From Molanna angustata (Eukaryota; Arthropoda; Insecta; Trichoptera; Molannidae), in the NCBI GenBank assembly GCA_963576475.1, contig OY754982.1:8658261-8722260 (forward strand): a stretch of 64,000 bases of DNA. The letters run 5' to 3'. Numbering within the stretch: the stretch's first letter is position 1; every line of letters begins with the position of its first letter. The translations under genes and the position numbers were made by a program. Positions 11,763-26,950 of the stretch are shown piece after piece. A model generated the notes under the pieces. The model saw only the letters and a list, made by a program, of their open reading frames with translations. It was not told the origin of the DNA and ran no database searches.

Positions 11763-14423
11763 TACCTCCTCTGTTAACAAAAAAAAAGAAAAAAAGTGTT
11801 TTGATAGTAAATTTGAAAAACAGAAATTAGTGAATATAACTGGCATAAGTCCCATGTTCTCCAACTCAACCGAATCCCGCGAGGAAAAACACCTACAATT
11901 TAAGGATAAGGAAAATGTTAGAGTTCAAATGACATAAGTCTATGTCGCTGATAACGACATATCCTTGTCATTTAAATCACTGGTGGCAGATCTGGAACAG
12001 TTACATAATAAAAAATAACAAAAATTATCCACCATAAAAATATATAAAATTCTTAAACTAGCTGAAACAGAAAATTTTCATATTAAATAAAAATTCCAAA
12101 TTTTGACATACTTGCTGTCAAGATTACTATTCATTTAAATGAAACCCCTCTGTTCATAAAACAGACGTAATAACAATTATAATACAGTATTTACAGATCT
12201 GGTGGTGAACGTTTTCAGTCCACTCACGTTTGATTATTTAACCCCTTCAATGACACTCCCGAGAAGCGTTCATTATTTTTTAATCAATGGAAAACTAAGG
12301 AAACCCCATCTTAGCTTTTCGTCTTGTCTCCATATTGTGAGCTTGGATTAGCTATCATTTGTGCTAATTCTCATTGTGAGCTAGAATCTGCGGAAGAGGC
12401 TCTCATGTTGAAACAGAATCACTCAGATACCATGTATCTTCAAGCGTGATACAGTTATCGTGAGTCCATCCTATAAACACCTTAACTCACGATAAAAAAA
12501 TTTCATCATAGGGAAAATTTAAAGTTCAGAATATTTTCCCAGTTAAAACAGCATCATAGTCATCATATCAAATTGTGAGCTTAGCTCAGTATCATACATG
12601 TAAGTCTTAATTGTAAGCCAAGAAATGTGAAAGCTAACATGTAAATTTGTCTATGAAAGATTTATGTGTCAGACATAGCAAATGTAAAATATCATTATTT
12701 TAATAATCATTATCAATAACTATAAACATCAGTTATCATGAGTACCTCCTATAAACACCTTACCCATGATAAGAAAATTCATCGGCGAGATAAATGCATA
12801 AAATTTATCCACTTTGATCCCAGATGAAAAACATTTTTATATTAAACAAAAGAAATTTTATACCAGCATCTTATTTCTCCATAACAAATAATAATATAAT
12901 GCAATTTTAAAATTAATATTTCAAGAATGTGATAAGTCCAGTATTGAATTTGCATTACACTATTTTGATCATAACAGAATTCAATCTTAACTAAAATGTT
13001 GTTATATATCATGGTATTAGAGATCAGGTTTGGTAATAGATTACCCAATATGTCATACATAAAAGCATCAGCTAGACAGAACATCAAAAATGTAATATCT
13101 AATGACTAAATTTAATAAAAATTTATAACCTCTAATGAATTGTAACTCTTTCTATTGCACAGCAAGTGTGTCTCCTCATGTATGTCATGTAACAGTGTCT
13201 CTTCGTCATGATCAAGGACACTAGCACATACAAAATCATATAAAAAATAATCTACAAAATGACAAGAATTGAGAAAATTTGTAACATTCAATAATTTGTA
13301 ATATCTTCTATCGCACACCAAGTGTGTCACCTCATGTATCTCATGTGACAGTGTCTCTTTGTTATGATTAAGGACACTAGTCCATGCAAGGTTATATAAA
13401 ATAGTTTACAGAATGATAAGATTTGAGAAAATTTATAACGTTCAACAATTTGTAATTTCTTCTATCGCACACCAAGTGTGTCACCTCATGTATTTCATGT
13501 GACAGACAATGATCAGTGTCTCTTCGTTTTGATTACATCAGACATCTAGTTGACCAAACTAAATCTCCAGATGCAGTCTACGATAACTGAGTTGGTCGGC
13601 ACAGTTATCTGGAAGAAGACCATGGCATTCCATGCACGTGATACCATAGATATAGCTCTTATATGGTAGAAAAATGAGTGAATTATCAAATAAATTTCCT
13701 ATTATTGTAATCAAAAAAAGAATATAGTGGCATTTCAGTATTTTAAGTTATACCATGACATATAACAATCAATTTCATATTACAATATGAAATTGGTATT
13801 CATAAACAAGAACATTACATATTATACAGTAACCTACATGAAACAAAAAGGAGCTCTAGATATAAACTTTTATCAAATTGATATACTTAGGTTTTCATTC
13901 AGGATCATATTTACCATCAACACAATCTGTATGACATATACTAGACAATTTTCCTTGGAAAATATCAGTTTTATAGTCCAACATCTATACAATATAGGAT
14001 AACATTTTAATATAAAAAAGCAAGTACAATGTAGCTCTACAAATTTTGACATAAAAATAGAACTAACTCATCTGAATGAAAACAAAAGTATATGACATCT
14101 CAATATTGTGAAGAAATACTCCATCACAGCATTCCCCACAATATAATTAAATTTAAATTTGTCGAGGAACCCATCATATTAAACATATGCCATCAGAGTA
14201 CCAATATGTTCCTCGAGAAATTTCTCATTATAAAAAAAACCAGTATATTTACAGTGTAAACATTTATCAATGTTTGATTAATTTGGTCATCTGACACATT
14301 ATAATCCTGAGAATGATAATAGCATTAAGCAGATATGGATGTCATGTATTGGCAATGAAAACATACAAATTATATGATACCGTTGTATCATACTGATGAT
14401 ACAGACATCAAAAAAATTTAATA
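11763..14423 (-). other. LTR element interior, 3' half, non-coding with repeats
   Basis: Between the integrase remnant and the 3' LTR there is no recognisable env or other coding frame. The stretch contains a polypurine tract at its end, a pair of related segments near 12452 and 12730 (CAGTTATCRTGAGT, about 278 bp apart) and a tandem array at about 13115-13560. Confidence 0.6.
13115..13560. repeat. Tandem array, about 155-bp unit, 2.6-3 copies
   Basis: The segment CACCAAGTGTGTCACCTCATG and neighbours recur with starts near 13163, 13319 and 13473. Each is followed by a GTGTCTCTTCGT/TTGT segment and preceded by AATTTRTAAC. Units differ by scattered substitutions and small indels, so the array predates the last transposition of the element. 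Confidence 0.75.
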
Positions 14424-14897
14424 TTAATCTGGTTTTAAGAGATCCTTAATGTGAAAGTTCCCTACAGACTTATTTTGTTCATTCGCTAATGTATAAACTA
14501 CAGGTGATATTTTTGCTATAATTTTGTTTCTAACAAAGCGTGGAGCTAATTTTGATGAAAAGAATTCAGCGCCTTTGGAGTTTACAAAATTTCTCCGGTA
14601 GACAAAGTCACCTACATTATAAGAGCGTTCGACCCTATTTTTGTTATACAAAGTGGCATTGCGTTTAAAAGCTGACATAAGATTCTTCTGAACTTCAAAA
14701 AAAATAATTCTTAATTCATCTAGCATTTCAGCATAATCATGGGGCTTTTCTATTTGCATGTCATCTACTGAGATGGGTCCAGGTTGATACCTTTGATGCA
14801 TCTCACCTGACAAAATTTGTTCACGACCATGAAAAAGAAAATAAGGTGTATATCCCGTTGAGATATTTACAGTACCATTCATATAACGTAGCAGCAT
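14424..14897 (-). pseudogene. Integrase C-terminal remnant, Ty3/Gypsy type
   Basis: A 157-residue frame matches the end of a Gypsy-type integrase. Near the start STGYTPYFLFHGRE is the segment that ends the catalytic core. Further on YNVGDFVYRR and KLAPRFVRNKIIAKISPVVY correspond to the C-terminal DNA-binding module, and HIKDLLKP closes it. The usual Gly-Pro-Tyr/Phe triplet is replaced by Val-Arg-Asn. The zinc-binding domain and the D,D-35-E core are missing upstream. It cannot act as an integrase; it marks the element's orientation and family. Confidence 0.8.
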
Positions 14898-17490
14898 ACT
14901 TTGATGAAATCATCAATTTATAATTTTCATAAAGCTATAAATTCAAAACTAAGTAACTACTTCAAAACTTAAGCAAAGTATTAATCAATTAAAAATTATA
15001 TTCCCAAGAAAGTTGATTTCAAAATCAAATTAATCAAATTTAAAAGCATAATGTTGGCTTTGTTCGCCATTTGTTCAAATACAAAAATAGAAATCATCAC
15101 AGTGCGCCCAATGCCAAACAGTTGAACACCCAAGGCTGAACAAGATTATTAAACAGAAATCTGTCCATCCAAAGCCTATCCAAAAATCCGACACCGCACT
15201 ACACCGCAATATAATTTCATCCTTGTAATTGATTCGTCATCTATACGTTCCATTTTTAAAGAAATTTTATATTGTGGAAATGTCAAAAGAAAGTACAGAA
15301 ACGTACGAATGATTTTATAACATCAGCTTATTACTCACAACATAGGATGATTTGATACAACATGATTAATTATTCGTACCGAAAACAATAATCTTTGTAA
15401 TGTGTATGACAATTACAAAAAAAAGAAGAGTTTCTTTATAAGATTAACATATTAGCATACTCCGTGCATTATTCCCATTAATATACAATCATATCTAACA
15501 ATTACAAATATTTCATAACTCAGAACCAACTATTTAGTTGCAGCACGAGTAGTCATGCAACTACATAAGTTTTCCTCCCGCCGTATAGATGGCGTTAATT
15601 ACACTTTTGACAAAAGAATATAATTAATTTTCATTTATTTTAACTTTAAAACAGTATTATATCCCCAACATTAATTTTAATGATTGTTAATCATTTCTAA
15701 AATAAACTACAATGATTATAGTCAGTAAAATGTCAAATAGATTATACAAAAAGTGTATTGTTATACATAAAAGATTCTATCATTTGAACTATGAGTTCCA
15801 TAACATTTCTGAATTATTAACATTAATTTCTATTGAATAACCAGCGTAACATGTTGTTGTAGGTCGATACTGTGTACCACACATTAGACAACATAAATAT
15901 AATATGAAACATCAAACAATTTATTCATAATAGAAACAATACTCATTTCCATATAAAAATGAAGTTATTATCATCAAGAAGCAACATTACATTTGGTAAA
16001 TTCAAACTAAATCATTCTCAGAGATGACAATATTACATCATAAGTTTATGTCAGACCAAATTAACAAACATGGAATACCTTAAATAAGAAATAGACCAAA
16101 ATCCATATAGAAATATCATCTCTCCGAGCCTTGATTTTTTGTGATTATACAGCAGATTCAAATTCAGCATTCCAAAAAAATATTTCATAGAGTTCACCAA
16201 CACTTTCCATCTGTAAAAGTGAAAATATTTAATTGCATATTCATTACAATCATAAACAAAACTCCCTATAGCACACATTGATTTGAGATTCAATTTAAAA
16301 GAACATTTTCAGTTATTATTTTATACAACATAGCTGAACTTTTAACATCAAAAATTGAGAAAAAAACACATGTCCCCAACAGAGAATAAAAAACTCAAAA
16401 TTGTTTTAAAACACCATTTCCTTTTAATTATATTCATTCAACATGAATTGAGAAAACTTTTTATTATTAACCAAGAGTATTATATCAATAATATCATTAT
16501 TTAAAAAGACATTGATTATTTTCACTTGTTACAAGAAAAATATTAAGTGCCATGCAACAATGTTCACTGCCTGCAGGTATCAGACAGACTTCTTTTGGTA
16601 ATTACCACAACAATCTCCTAATTAATTTCTACCCCACATATGATTTTTATAATTATTTTTTACAAGTTCAAATTTTATGACCGACCCAAGAAAAATGTAT
16701 ACTATGTTGTATGTTAGCAAAAAGGAAATTACAACGCTTATAAAGATTCATATTTTTTTATCTATAACATAGGTATTCAACATTAAAAATGCAAACCAAA
16801 CATGAAATAACATTTAGCACAGTCCAACGACAAATTAAAATTATACAACCTGATGTTTTTTGAAGACAGTTTCAATTATAAAAATTTGATACCCTCATTA
16901 TGTATGTTCAGTTAAAATGTGACATTTTAATTATGAAATCAGAAAAATAATTCTAATCAATTTATAGATTTCCAAAAAAAATAGACATTAATAATAATTG
17001 ATGACAACTCAAGTTTTGTACTGAAAAGAAAGTGAATTTTTATGTTATAGTCCTCACGACATTTAATTATTTATTAGTTTACAATACAACCTGATTGAGT
17101 AGATTTCTTGAATGGTATTTCTCGAATAAGACTGGTCATAATGGGCTCTTCCACACTTTCTAGAAATAGTTTGGTTGACTTCTGGTCATCTCCTGAATAT
17201 AATCTCACAGCTCGGCTTTCATGACGATGGATTCTGCGCAGTCCTCAGATTAAGGATGGGTTTAAGGAAGGAAAGGAATCGCTACCACAAAGTACACGAA
17301 CTAATTATCAATTTTACGTTCTCTACAAACACTAATCTGTCCCACACAAACATCTGACTTTAAAAAGAGTTATAGAATGGGCGCCAGTCTTACAATCAAT
17401 AAAAATAAAAAATACAAATGGAATTTAAATCCTAATAGTCCGCGCTCTTCAATTTTTTTAAAAAATCCTGCCCCACTTTGGGCCGACAAT
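14898..17490 (-). other. LTR element interior, 5' half, no gag-pol seen
   Basis: In the element's orientation this lies where leader, gag, protease and RT should be. I find only short frames (such as 80 codons at 16051-16293) with no retroviral motif. Near 17377-17390 the minus strand reads GACTGGCGCCCATTC, which resembles a primer-binding motif. The AT-rich, stop-laden sequence looks like replaced or thoroughly decayed interior. Confidence 0.6.
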
Positions 17491-19123
<1,633 letters not shown>

Positions 19124-19127
19124 GTAT

Positions 19128-19837
<710 letters not shown>

Positions 19838-20099
19838 ACAGTTACCTAAGAGTCAATATAAATAAAATAAACTATGTATTGCCGAGTTATTAATTATGTT
19901 GGAACCAGTTTATTTTATAATATTTTTAGTTTCTTTTACTTTAATAAAACGTTGAAGTCTAGAGAATCTGGTGGAATTAAGACAAGGATTTTCCCATATG
20001 GCTGTGTTAATTCAATCTTCAACTAAGCGATGTGATAGATAACAAATTTTCATCACTGTATTCTGTGTAATCAGCGCCGAATTTCTGTTTTTAACGTCT

Positions 20100-20900
20100 C
20101 TGAGCTGAGCTACCGTCACATCTCCATTTCGAAATTAGTCGTAATGACCCGGCAAGCTAATCCAGGCACCTCACAAAAGACTTTTTATTGTAATGAGCAA
20201 AATTGTTTGATTATGCTTGTAGCTGAATGTCGGCCGAGACGTCAGATACTATGATTGAACCTTGCGGAGGGTAGCACTCTGTTTTCTCTTTCTTGACAAG
20301 ACTCTAAGCTGGATATATATTTATATTTATACTCTTCAACTGCTGTCTCAGTATGTTAGATTGGTGTATGTTCAATTTGACATTGACCATTAGCGCCAAA
20401 GCTTCATTTGGAGAGAGTTTTGGATCTAGTACATAAAAAATCTCTTCTCGCTTTCTTTTATTCGAGAAGCTATGGAAGGAGATGCTGAAGCTACTTCTTT
20501 CACTAGATTGACAGCATCTTTTTTCCCGGACAATCTCAGACTAACTACGGTGACAAGCACTAGTTCTTCTTGAGTTTTCGTAGATACTAACTCTCAGATT
20601 TATCTCTTTTAAACTTTTGAAGTTACATATTTAGAATGACTTCTTAGGCCTAGATGATCTTATACAACAAAGCGAATCTGACAAGCTTGAAGTTGGTAGC
20701 ATCTTAAGAAACTTAGGAGACAATTCCAACCATGCCTCATCTTCAGCCAAAAATTTCAGTGAAATTCTTGGATTTTTTTCCTACTTCACAGTTATTTTGG
20801 CAATATGACTACTGACAAAGATTTTCAGTTCTCTAAGTGTGTTTTCCAGATAGACCAGTCTGTTTTCCTGCATTATGAAATTTGAAATGCACCTATTTCG
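20100..20900 (-). pseudogene. Decayed coding remnant of unidentified multi-copy family
   Basis: Three short minus-strand frames in colinear order look protein-like: ELVLVTVVSLRLSGKKDAV with VKEVASASPSIASRI (about 20460-20575), LDPKLSPNEALALMVNVKL (about 20365-20430) and SLVKKEKTECYPPQG (about 20260-20310). Frames shift between them and stops intervene. The pattern 'SPxEALALxVxxKL ... K.K.ECYP' resembles a repeated arthropod protein family that I believe is transposon-linked, but I cannot name it. No enzymatic motif is visible. Confidence 0.4.
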
Positions 20901-21464
20901 ATCTTTTTTGCTACTTGAAAGCCATACTTCAAATATTTCGTTTTTCTTAATTTTAGGTATCCTTAAAGAAAATTAAAAAAAAATGTATGAGTGGGGCAAA
21001 TATGGGCAGCTAAATTTTATTAAATCTTAAAGAATAAATATCAAAGCAATTAAAAAAAATAATATCTCGTTGGATACCCTCGGATACTTTTTCTAAAATC
21101 AAAGCAAAGTCATACTTCTTCAAAAATATTAAAATTTTGACATATGCAAGTGAATGGCTTTGTAACTGGCCAAAAACATGATTATTTATTTCAGAATTTA
21201 CCTTGTAAAGTAGCGATAGGTGTGAACTTTAATTATATGTGTGTATTTGTAAACTTATGTTAAAATAAACTCACTTTATACTGGATCAAAATGTCTCAAA
21301 TTTTCGAACAAAATTACAGTCAGAATTACGGACTACGCAAGCGTCACTTAATGGGGTTGCCATATGATAGCCAATGTTGTTCAATAGAAAACAAGTATCA
21401 AAACATATAGTCTAATTAATTAGCTACAGTGTCCATATTATATATTTTGATTTGCTTACTTTTG
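20901..21464. other. AT-rich DNA, nothing identified
   Basis: No coding similarity or repeat could be supported in this stretch. Confidence 0.4.
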
Positions 21465-21518
21465 AATTTTTGAATAAAGTTCCGCTAGATTGTGAAAATA
21501 TTACAGTGTGCGCCGTTC
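21465..21518 (-). repeat. Inverted copy of the repeat at 9355-9415
   Basis: TGAATAAAGTTCCGCTAGAT and TATTACAGTGTGCG are reverse complements of the left copy. The two copies flank the whole LTR/(TA)n region in opposite orientation. Confidence 0.5.
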
Positions 21519-21689
21519 CGCTTATTATTTATATTGTTCATTATTTAAACCATGTTTGTAGTAAATAACACTGCTAATGCAAAGAAAAGAATAATAAAAT
21601 GCAATTTTGTAGGGAGGTGCGTTGGTTTGAAGAACGTCAACATCTGGAGCTAATCCATTCTATTTTATAGAACCAATAAAACTTGATCA

Positions 21690-21880
21690 TCGATCGTTGT
21701 AAGTCCCCTTGTTAACTCGGTTCCAACTTCCTTTAGGAGATGTAGGTAACTCTGTGATTCAGTCGACCCGAGTGTGAGATGCCTCCCAGAAAGCTATTTT
21801 CTCTAACACAGTTCTTGAATGCACTTTATTGACTCTGTCCACCTCCTATGAAGATGTGATAATGGCCATTTATGAGCAAA
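21690..21880 (-). repeat. Interspersed repeat family C, copy 1
   Basis: On the minus strand it shares the order GCATTCARGAACTGTG, GGGAGGCA, CTGAATCACAGAGT and an AGAGTCAATAA-type block with copies at 36150-36420 (+), 46795-46918 (-) and 63740-63905 (+). At 46.8 kb the same sequence follows a LINE RT fragment, so it may be the 3' end of a LINE family. Confidence 0.5.
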
Positions 21881-22804
21881 ATGCCTCTCAAAGAGTTTTT
21901 CATTTAATTGATGGAATAATCGTACGCACCTACAATATTACTTAAAAAAACTTGACATGATTGTCGATGTGTTTTATCGTATAACCTTTTTATAAAACTT
22001 GTTATTTTTATTTCTTTACTTTCCCGATGTCCATTATGGAAAACGAGCGCACGATACATGTTTAATGCTACTACTTTTTATCGCTCCGGTATTTATAATA
22101 TATCGTTATTATCTTTTGTTATATTCAACTCCAGGAAACATAAAACTCAATGTTTCAACGATTGGTGGGCAGTAAGTGCTCATTCCTTAGAAGAAAAAAG
22201 AAGTATCTTGAACCTAAGGCACGAGTTCTTCTTCAACTTTGGAAATATTAATCGATTTTGACCTTTGCTCCGAAGAAGACTGTTAACTGTTGGGTACCTT
22301 CCTCGTTGAAATATTTTACCATATCAAATTTTATGGTAATGAATATAAACCGTATGTATAATTTATCTAAACATTGCCTATAAAACTGATGAGCTCGGTG
22401 TAGTATGAATTTATTTTTATATTATTACTATGCCTACATTCATTAAGCAAGATGCATACCTGACATGCTTGAGCCTCAATCGGTCTGTAATTATAGCAAA
22501 TGGTCAGCCTATTAAATGCAGTTTAGTAAAATAAACACGTTTTATAGTAAGTTATCAATAAAAAGAAGTATAAAAAGTCGCTCTGTGTGGTATTTTTTTT
22601 TTTGCTGAAGATCTTGATGTGTATAGTAAATGTTGTATTTTGACTATATCAATATGTTCAACGTCTGGACTTGAACAGTTTCACTGTCAATTGTAGATTG
22701 ATTGGAAGAGTAGCGACGCGAAGTCGTTATCGTGTCTCAACTTCTGTATTCGACCCATATATTTTATTACACTCCAACTAGGCTTATGTTTACCTACATG
22801 TACC
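21881..22804. other. AT-rich DNA, nothing identified
   Basis: A 67-codon frame near 22058 has no recognisable feature. No repeat was identified. Confidence 0.4.
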
Positions 22805-22990
22805 TACTGAAAAAAATATTATGAACACTGAACCAAACCTTTTTTTAGCCAAACCTTTGTTATTAGTAATAAAGGTTTATCTATTTATGAATGTACTGTT
22901 TGGCTGTGTGTACAAAACCAAATGTTTTGTGGTCACTATAGATCGGATAATTTTAACAAAAATAAATTGTTACTATTAACGATAAAAAAA
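22805..22990 (+). mobile_element. CACTGAAAA-end MITE, copy 2
   Basis: The left end ACTGAAAAAAATATTATG leads into TTTTTAGCCAAACCTTTGTT, AGTAATAAAGGTTTATCTAT and AAAACCAAATGTTTTGTGGTC, in the same order as the copies at 29928 and 42020. The element has no coding capacity. Confidence 0.7.
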
Positions 22991-23249
22991 TGTGTTTCTT
23001 CGTTCGTATTTTGTGTTCTAACTACATAGGTATCATTTATAAACATAGACGTGTTTGTTTATTTAAACTATGTTCTCACTAGAACCTGCACACATTTTAT
23101 ATTGTACATACCTACATTGTTTTCTTCCACCCTTTTAGTTGATTATCTGACTGACATTTTTCGGATTCCTTATATAGCGATATACCTACAAGCGAGCAGT
23201 ACCTATAAGACAGTTTTGGAGTTTATTTTTTTACGACTTATAATATGTC

Positions 23250-23540
23250 TCGTATTGTATAACGATTTGCCAGAATGTTTGAAGGAGGCTTCTAGTCTTG
23301 CCGTTTTTACGACTTATTCTTTCTTTCTTGCGTATGTTTTTATTCTTGTGATTTCGTGCCATTGCTGTGTAGCAGCACCAACTGTTTATCTCTTTGCGTT
23401 ACTCGGGGTAGACCACGTGGAGGTTGACAAACTTCCTACCCCACGACTTACAATATGTAGGTATGTTATAATATATTATATAACGATTTGCCAGAATGTG
23501 TGAAGGAGGCATCTGGTCTTGCCGTTTTTCGTTGCCTAGA
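23250..23540 (+). pseudogene. LINE RT C-terminal scrap, locally duplicated
   Basis: YNDLPECLKEASSLAVF (about 23258-23310) and YNDLPECVKEASGLAVFR (about 23480-23530) are two copies of the short segment near the end of many LINE ORF2 proteins (L-W/Y-N-D-L-P). They sit about 220 bp apart within related flanks, so a small segment was duplicated after insertion. Nothing else of the LINE is recognisable. A longer hydrophobic 150-codon frame covering the first copy is probably chance. Confidence 0.55.
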
Positions 23541-25001
23541 TGTTGAATACATAACTATAATACTTTCCTTAATCATACCTATAGATATACTTTATTTATT
23601 TTTGAATTTGAAACATACCTAAATGTAGGTACCTAAGGATATTAATATTTATTCATGTGGGTATATTTAACATCTCCCCACTTCAACCTTCCCCCTCAAA
23701 CCCCTAGTCCCACTACCACCACATATCCTTGAACCCTTTTTTTTTCTTATAAATATTTTTTGTTCATATGCTTATAATTTTTTACTTCTTAAGTGAAAAC
23801 CAGTAATTAGTAATTAGCGTCCTTGTTATATTACCTAATATATATACCTATATTTATATTATGGTTTCCTTTTAAATAAATATAAGAAAAGATAATTTGC
23901 TTTTTGTGTTCTTTGATTGGTAGGTATTAGATATAGTTCTTGTTTATAGACCTACTATGTATTATTTTTTTGTGTATAGGTACCTACTAGATTAACTATA
24001 TGAAAGAAATTTAATTTTTTTTATTACCTACCTAAATAAAATAAGCATACCCACATAACATGTACATAGGTACTTAGGATCTGAAATGTTGATTCAACAA
24101 TCTTTTGTATAATATATCAAGAAGGTATACCTGAAATGTATTTATATTTATTTTATTTATAAATACAAGATTTTTGTGTACCTACGTATCTTGTAAGAAA
24201 AAATAATAAGTACCTACCTATTTATTAAAATTTTTGATTTCTAATTGTTTAATATTGATGGATGGTAAAGGTACCTATACCTAATAGCGTAAAAGCCGTT
24301 AATGATTTTATAGGTAATATAATATATTATGTGTAAAGTACATAGGTAGGTATAGGTTGTATCTGCTCAGTAAATATAATAATAATGTAGTCATGGAATT
24401 CGTTGTTAAATGTTTGACCAAATAAAGTAAGTCATAAGTTATAATATAGGTAGGTATGTAAGATGCTTCACATCTTCTCGTGTTACGTTGTTTTACTTCC
24501 AGTCTTAAATTAATATAATGTTATATGAACATTGTATCTATTGTTGTTGTAGATAACACAATATGACTGTCAATATCATAAATTAGAATTAGTTGGTCAT
24601 TAACGTTTAACACAGTACCTACTGTGGGTATTTGAGATAGATAGGTACCTATACCTACCTTCCTATATAAGGTTACAGTCGTGCGTAATGGCCTAACTCA
24701 ATATGTTATAAACAATAGACAAAATGAGTTATGTGGGTGTTAGTGTATGAGTTCATTGTGTTGATAGCTGACTGAGTTGATCCATAAAGTTGTTTTTATG
24801 ACTGGAGGCGCTAACTTTACTAGAAACTGTGAAGTTCTCTCTCTCTCTCAGTGAAAGCAATCAATACTTTGACGTCGGTAATGAATACGTACTTGGGGAG
24901 CTTTTAAGTACCTACATAATACCTCAGGAGCGTTTTGTACGAGTGGCGGAGTTATAACTTGGACGTTATTATATATTATTATCAGAGTAGGTATCTACAG
25001 A
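23541..25001. other. TAGGTACCTA-rich AT-rich DNA
   Basis: No gene seen. Many TAGGTA/TACCTA motifs and a short (CT)n run near 24837-24850. Confidence 0.45.
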
Positions 25002-25082
25002 TGATGTTCACGATACGATTTCAGTTCTTATTATATTATCAGACTAACTACAAACGATGTTCACGATACGATTTCAGTTCTT
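25002..25082 (+). repeat. 53-bp tandem duplication
   Basis: GATGTTCACGATACGATTTC followed by AGTTCTT occurs at about 25002 and again at about 25055, with partly similar sequence between. It is two copies only. Confidence 0.75.
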
Positions 25083-25236
25083 GGGTGTTTGATAAATAAA
25101 CGAGAGTCTTTTCAGAGGTATTTGTCGACTTCCTCAAAAGAGTTAACTAATCAATTAATTGATCAAAATTTTAATTTTACAAATCGATCAAAATTCAATA
25201 GGGAATATTCACCAATCCAAATTGTCTGACGGGGTC

Positions 25237-25530
25237 TCTATCTTCTTCTTCTTTCATTAGGCCCAGGGCCTGTTTTATGCTGCATTTTCAGCCTCCTCCG
25301 CCAATACCGGTCCCAAACCCGGGTGAGAAAGGAGGAGGGAACATGGACAAGGCTAGCAACCTACCCATGTTGAACTAAAAAAACTGCTCACAGAAATGCA
25401 TTTCAAGCCTCGGATCTCTATGTTATTTGTTTTATTGAACTATTTCTTCTTCTTCTTCTTCTTCAGCCTATTTCCGTCCACTCCTGAACGAAGGCCTCCT
25501 CCATTTGACTCCACGTCATTGAACTATTTA
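25237..25530 (-). mobile_element. Two RTE-type LINE 3' end fragments, minus strand
   Basis: Each block begins on the plus strand with (TTC)n, i.e. a GAAGAAGAA tail on the minus strand. The first continues with GGCCCAGGGCCTGTTTTATG and CCGGTCCCAAACCCGGG. The second continues with AGCCTATTTCCGTCCACTCC and GAACGAAGGCCTCC. Short 3' ends with trinucleotide tails are typical of RTE-clade elements in insects. Neither has an open frame of useful length. Confidence 0.6.
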
Positions 25531-25912
25531 TTATTCGTTAAATATAATTCCATTTTATTTAAAAATTAATAAAATCAAAAGCTGTTTCATCCTACAAGGA
25601 TATTTAGATATCATTACCTACGACTATGACGATAGTTATATAAATAGGAATAGGAAATATTGCCTACCTACATACCTGAAAAACCTACCTACTGATGAGA
25701 AATTTTCTCCTTTGTGTGTAACTGAGTGGACATAATTTTGGAAAGCTGGTTACTGATTGGTTGATTCGGTGGGGTAGAGAAGAGTCAGAGAGAGAAATGA
25801 CTTTTGTTCCAAGATAATATTTCCACTCAGAAAGAGATCTTTTCTTACGCCATCATATATCCTTTGTTACACATATCCCCACATCGTCCTATTACACATG
25901 CAATCATAGGTA

Positions 25913-26103
25913 CACTGAAAAAAAAAGTTGAAATTAACCGAACTATAGTGACTACAAAACATTTCGTTTTGTGCTACTAAATATTTTGTGCGCTTAATCA
26001 AACAGTACAGTCATAAATATAGGTACTAACTTTTACTACTGATAATAAAAGTTTTGCTAAATACGCAGGTAGCCAGTTCGTGTTCGCACATTTTTTTTCA
26101 GTG
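25913..26103 (-). mobile_element. CACTGAAAA-end MITE, copy 3, both ends visible
   Basis: CACTGAAAAAAAAAG at the left and TTTTTTTTCAGTG at the right form an inverted terminal repeat. The interior is the reverse complement of copies 2, 4 and 5. A TA precedes the left end. It has no coding capacity and is probably a Tc1/mariner-type MITE. Confidence 0.75.
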
Positions 26104-26624
26104 ATCCAGCAATTGTACCTACCTACTATACTTGTATAATAATATCTTTGTCACCATATTATTAATAACTGCTAATTGAACCAGTTTGTACTATTTCACT
26201 TCCGCGTTAATTACCGCTGAAAACTCTACCACTGATCAAAACCACCCGAATCACCAATAGTTGGTAGATAATCATAGTATTAATTGGTATCAGGTATTTT
26301 ATATTGAAAACTCAGACGACAGTCGATGAATATCGAGTTGATTGTATGGCAGATAACAACAGGTTGCAGGTGCAAACCAATACGTTTATACCTATTATTT
26401 ATTATATTGATTGAATAATAATACATACATACATACATACCTATAGTATCATATTAACTTCATAGTAAGTGAATGGTTATTATTACGTATTAAACTTCAT
26501 CGTAGATATCTATAGTAGGTATATAAGTTAGTTATGCATCGACTTTTTTGTGTAGAATAAATTCAACGTCGATTTTTTTGTAGTGTTAGCTACTACTTCA
26601 ATTCTTTTTATATGAGTTTAAGAC
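26104..26624. other. AT-rich DNA with (ATAC)n run
   Basis: A perfect CATA tetranucleotide run lies at about 26414-26440. No gene or other repeat supported. Confidence 0.5.
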
Positions 26625-26950
26625 TATGGGACACCTTAGAAATGATACTACGACGTCTCAATCGATTCAAGTTTTTAAAAAGAAACTAAAGCTGCTTTAC
26701 CTGTCTAATAATTCTTTACTGACACCCCATATCCATCCTCCCTCCCCTCCCTCAGCCTCTATTTCCTTCCTTCCTTTGTTGCTGTGAATTTACTCATAAT
26801 TATGTTACGTGTTTCTTTCCGTTTGTTATGAATTTAATGTATCTATCACTATACTATATATGGCCTCACGTTGCTTCGGTTGGTTGGAAGAAATTGCCTT
26901 TTGGCAATAAATCCGCCATTGTACACAGTATTGTAAAGTTATACTCGACC
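26625..26950 (+). mobile_element. LINE 3' end: ORF2 tail plus hairpin-bearing 3' UTR
   Basis: It opens with a frame reading LRNDTTTSQSIQVFKKKLKL, typical of the very C-terminus of Jockey/CR1-type ORF2 proteins. A pyrimidine-rich stretch follows, then GGTTGGTTGGAAGAAATTGC and the ATTGCC-TTTT-GGCAAT hairpin (26893-26908), then AATCCGCCATTGTAC. Related 3' tails lie at 41636-41880 and 44285-44580 (both minus), and the same tail ends SINE family E. Confidence 0.7.

Noticed and set aside
13115..13560. CRISPR-like array
   Set aside because: Units are about 155 bp, diverged along their whole length, without short constant repeats and unique spacers, and the genome is eukaryotic.
23051..23503. 150-codon hydrophobic frame
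   Set aside because: It merely overlaps a LINE RT scrap; the rest is AT-rich chance sequence.
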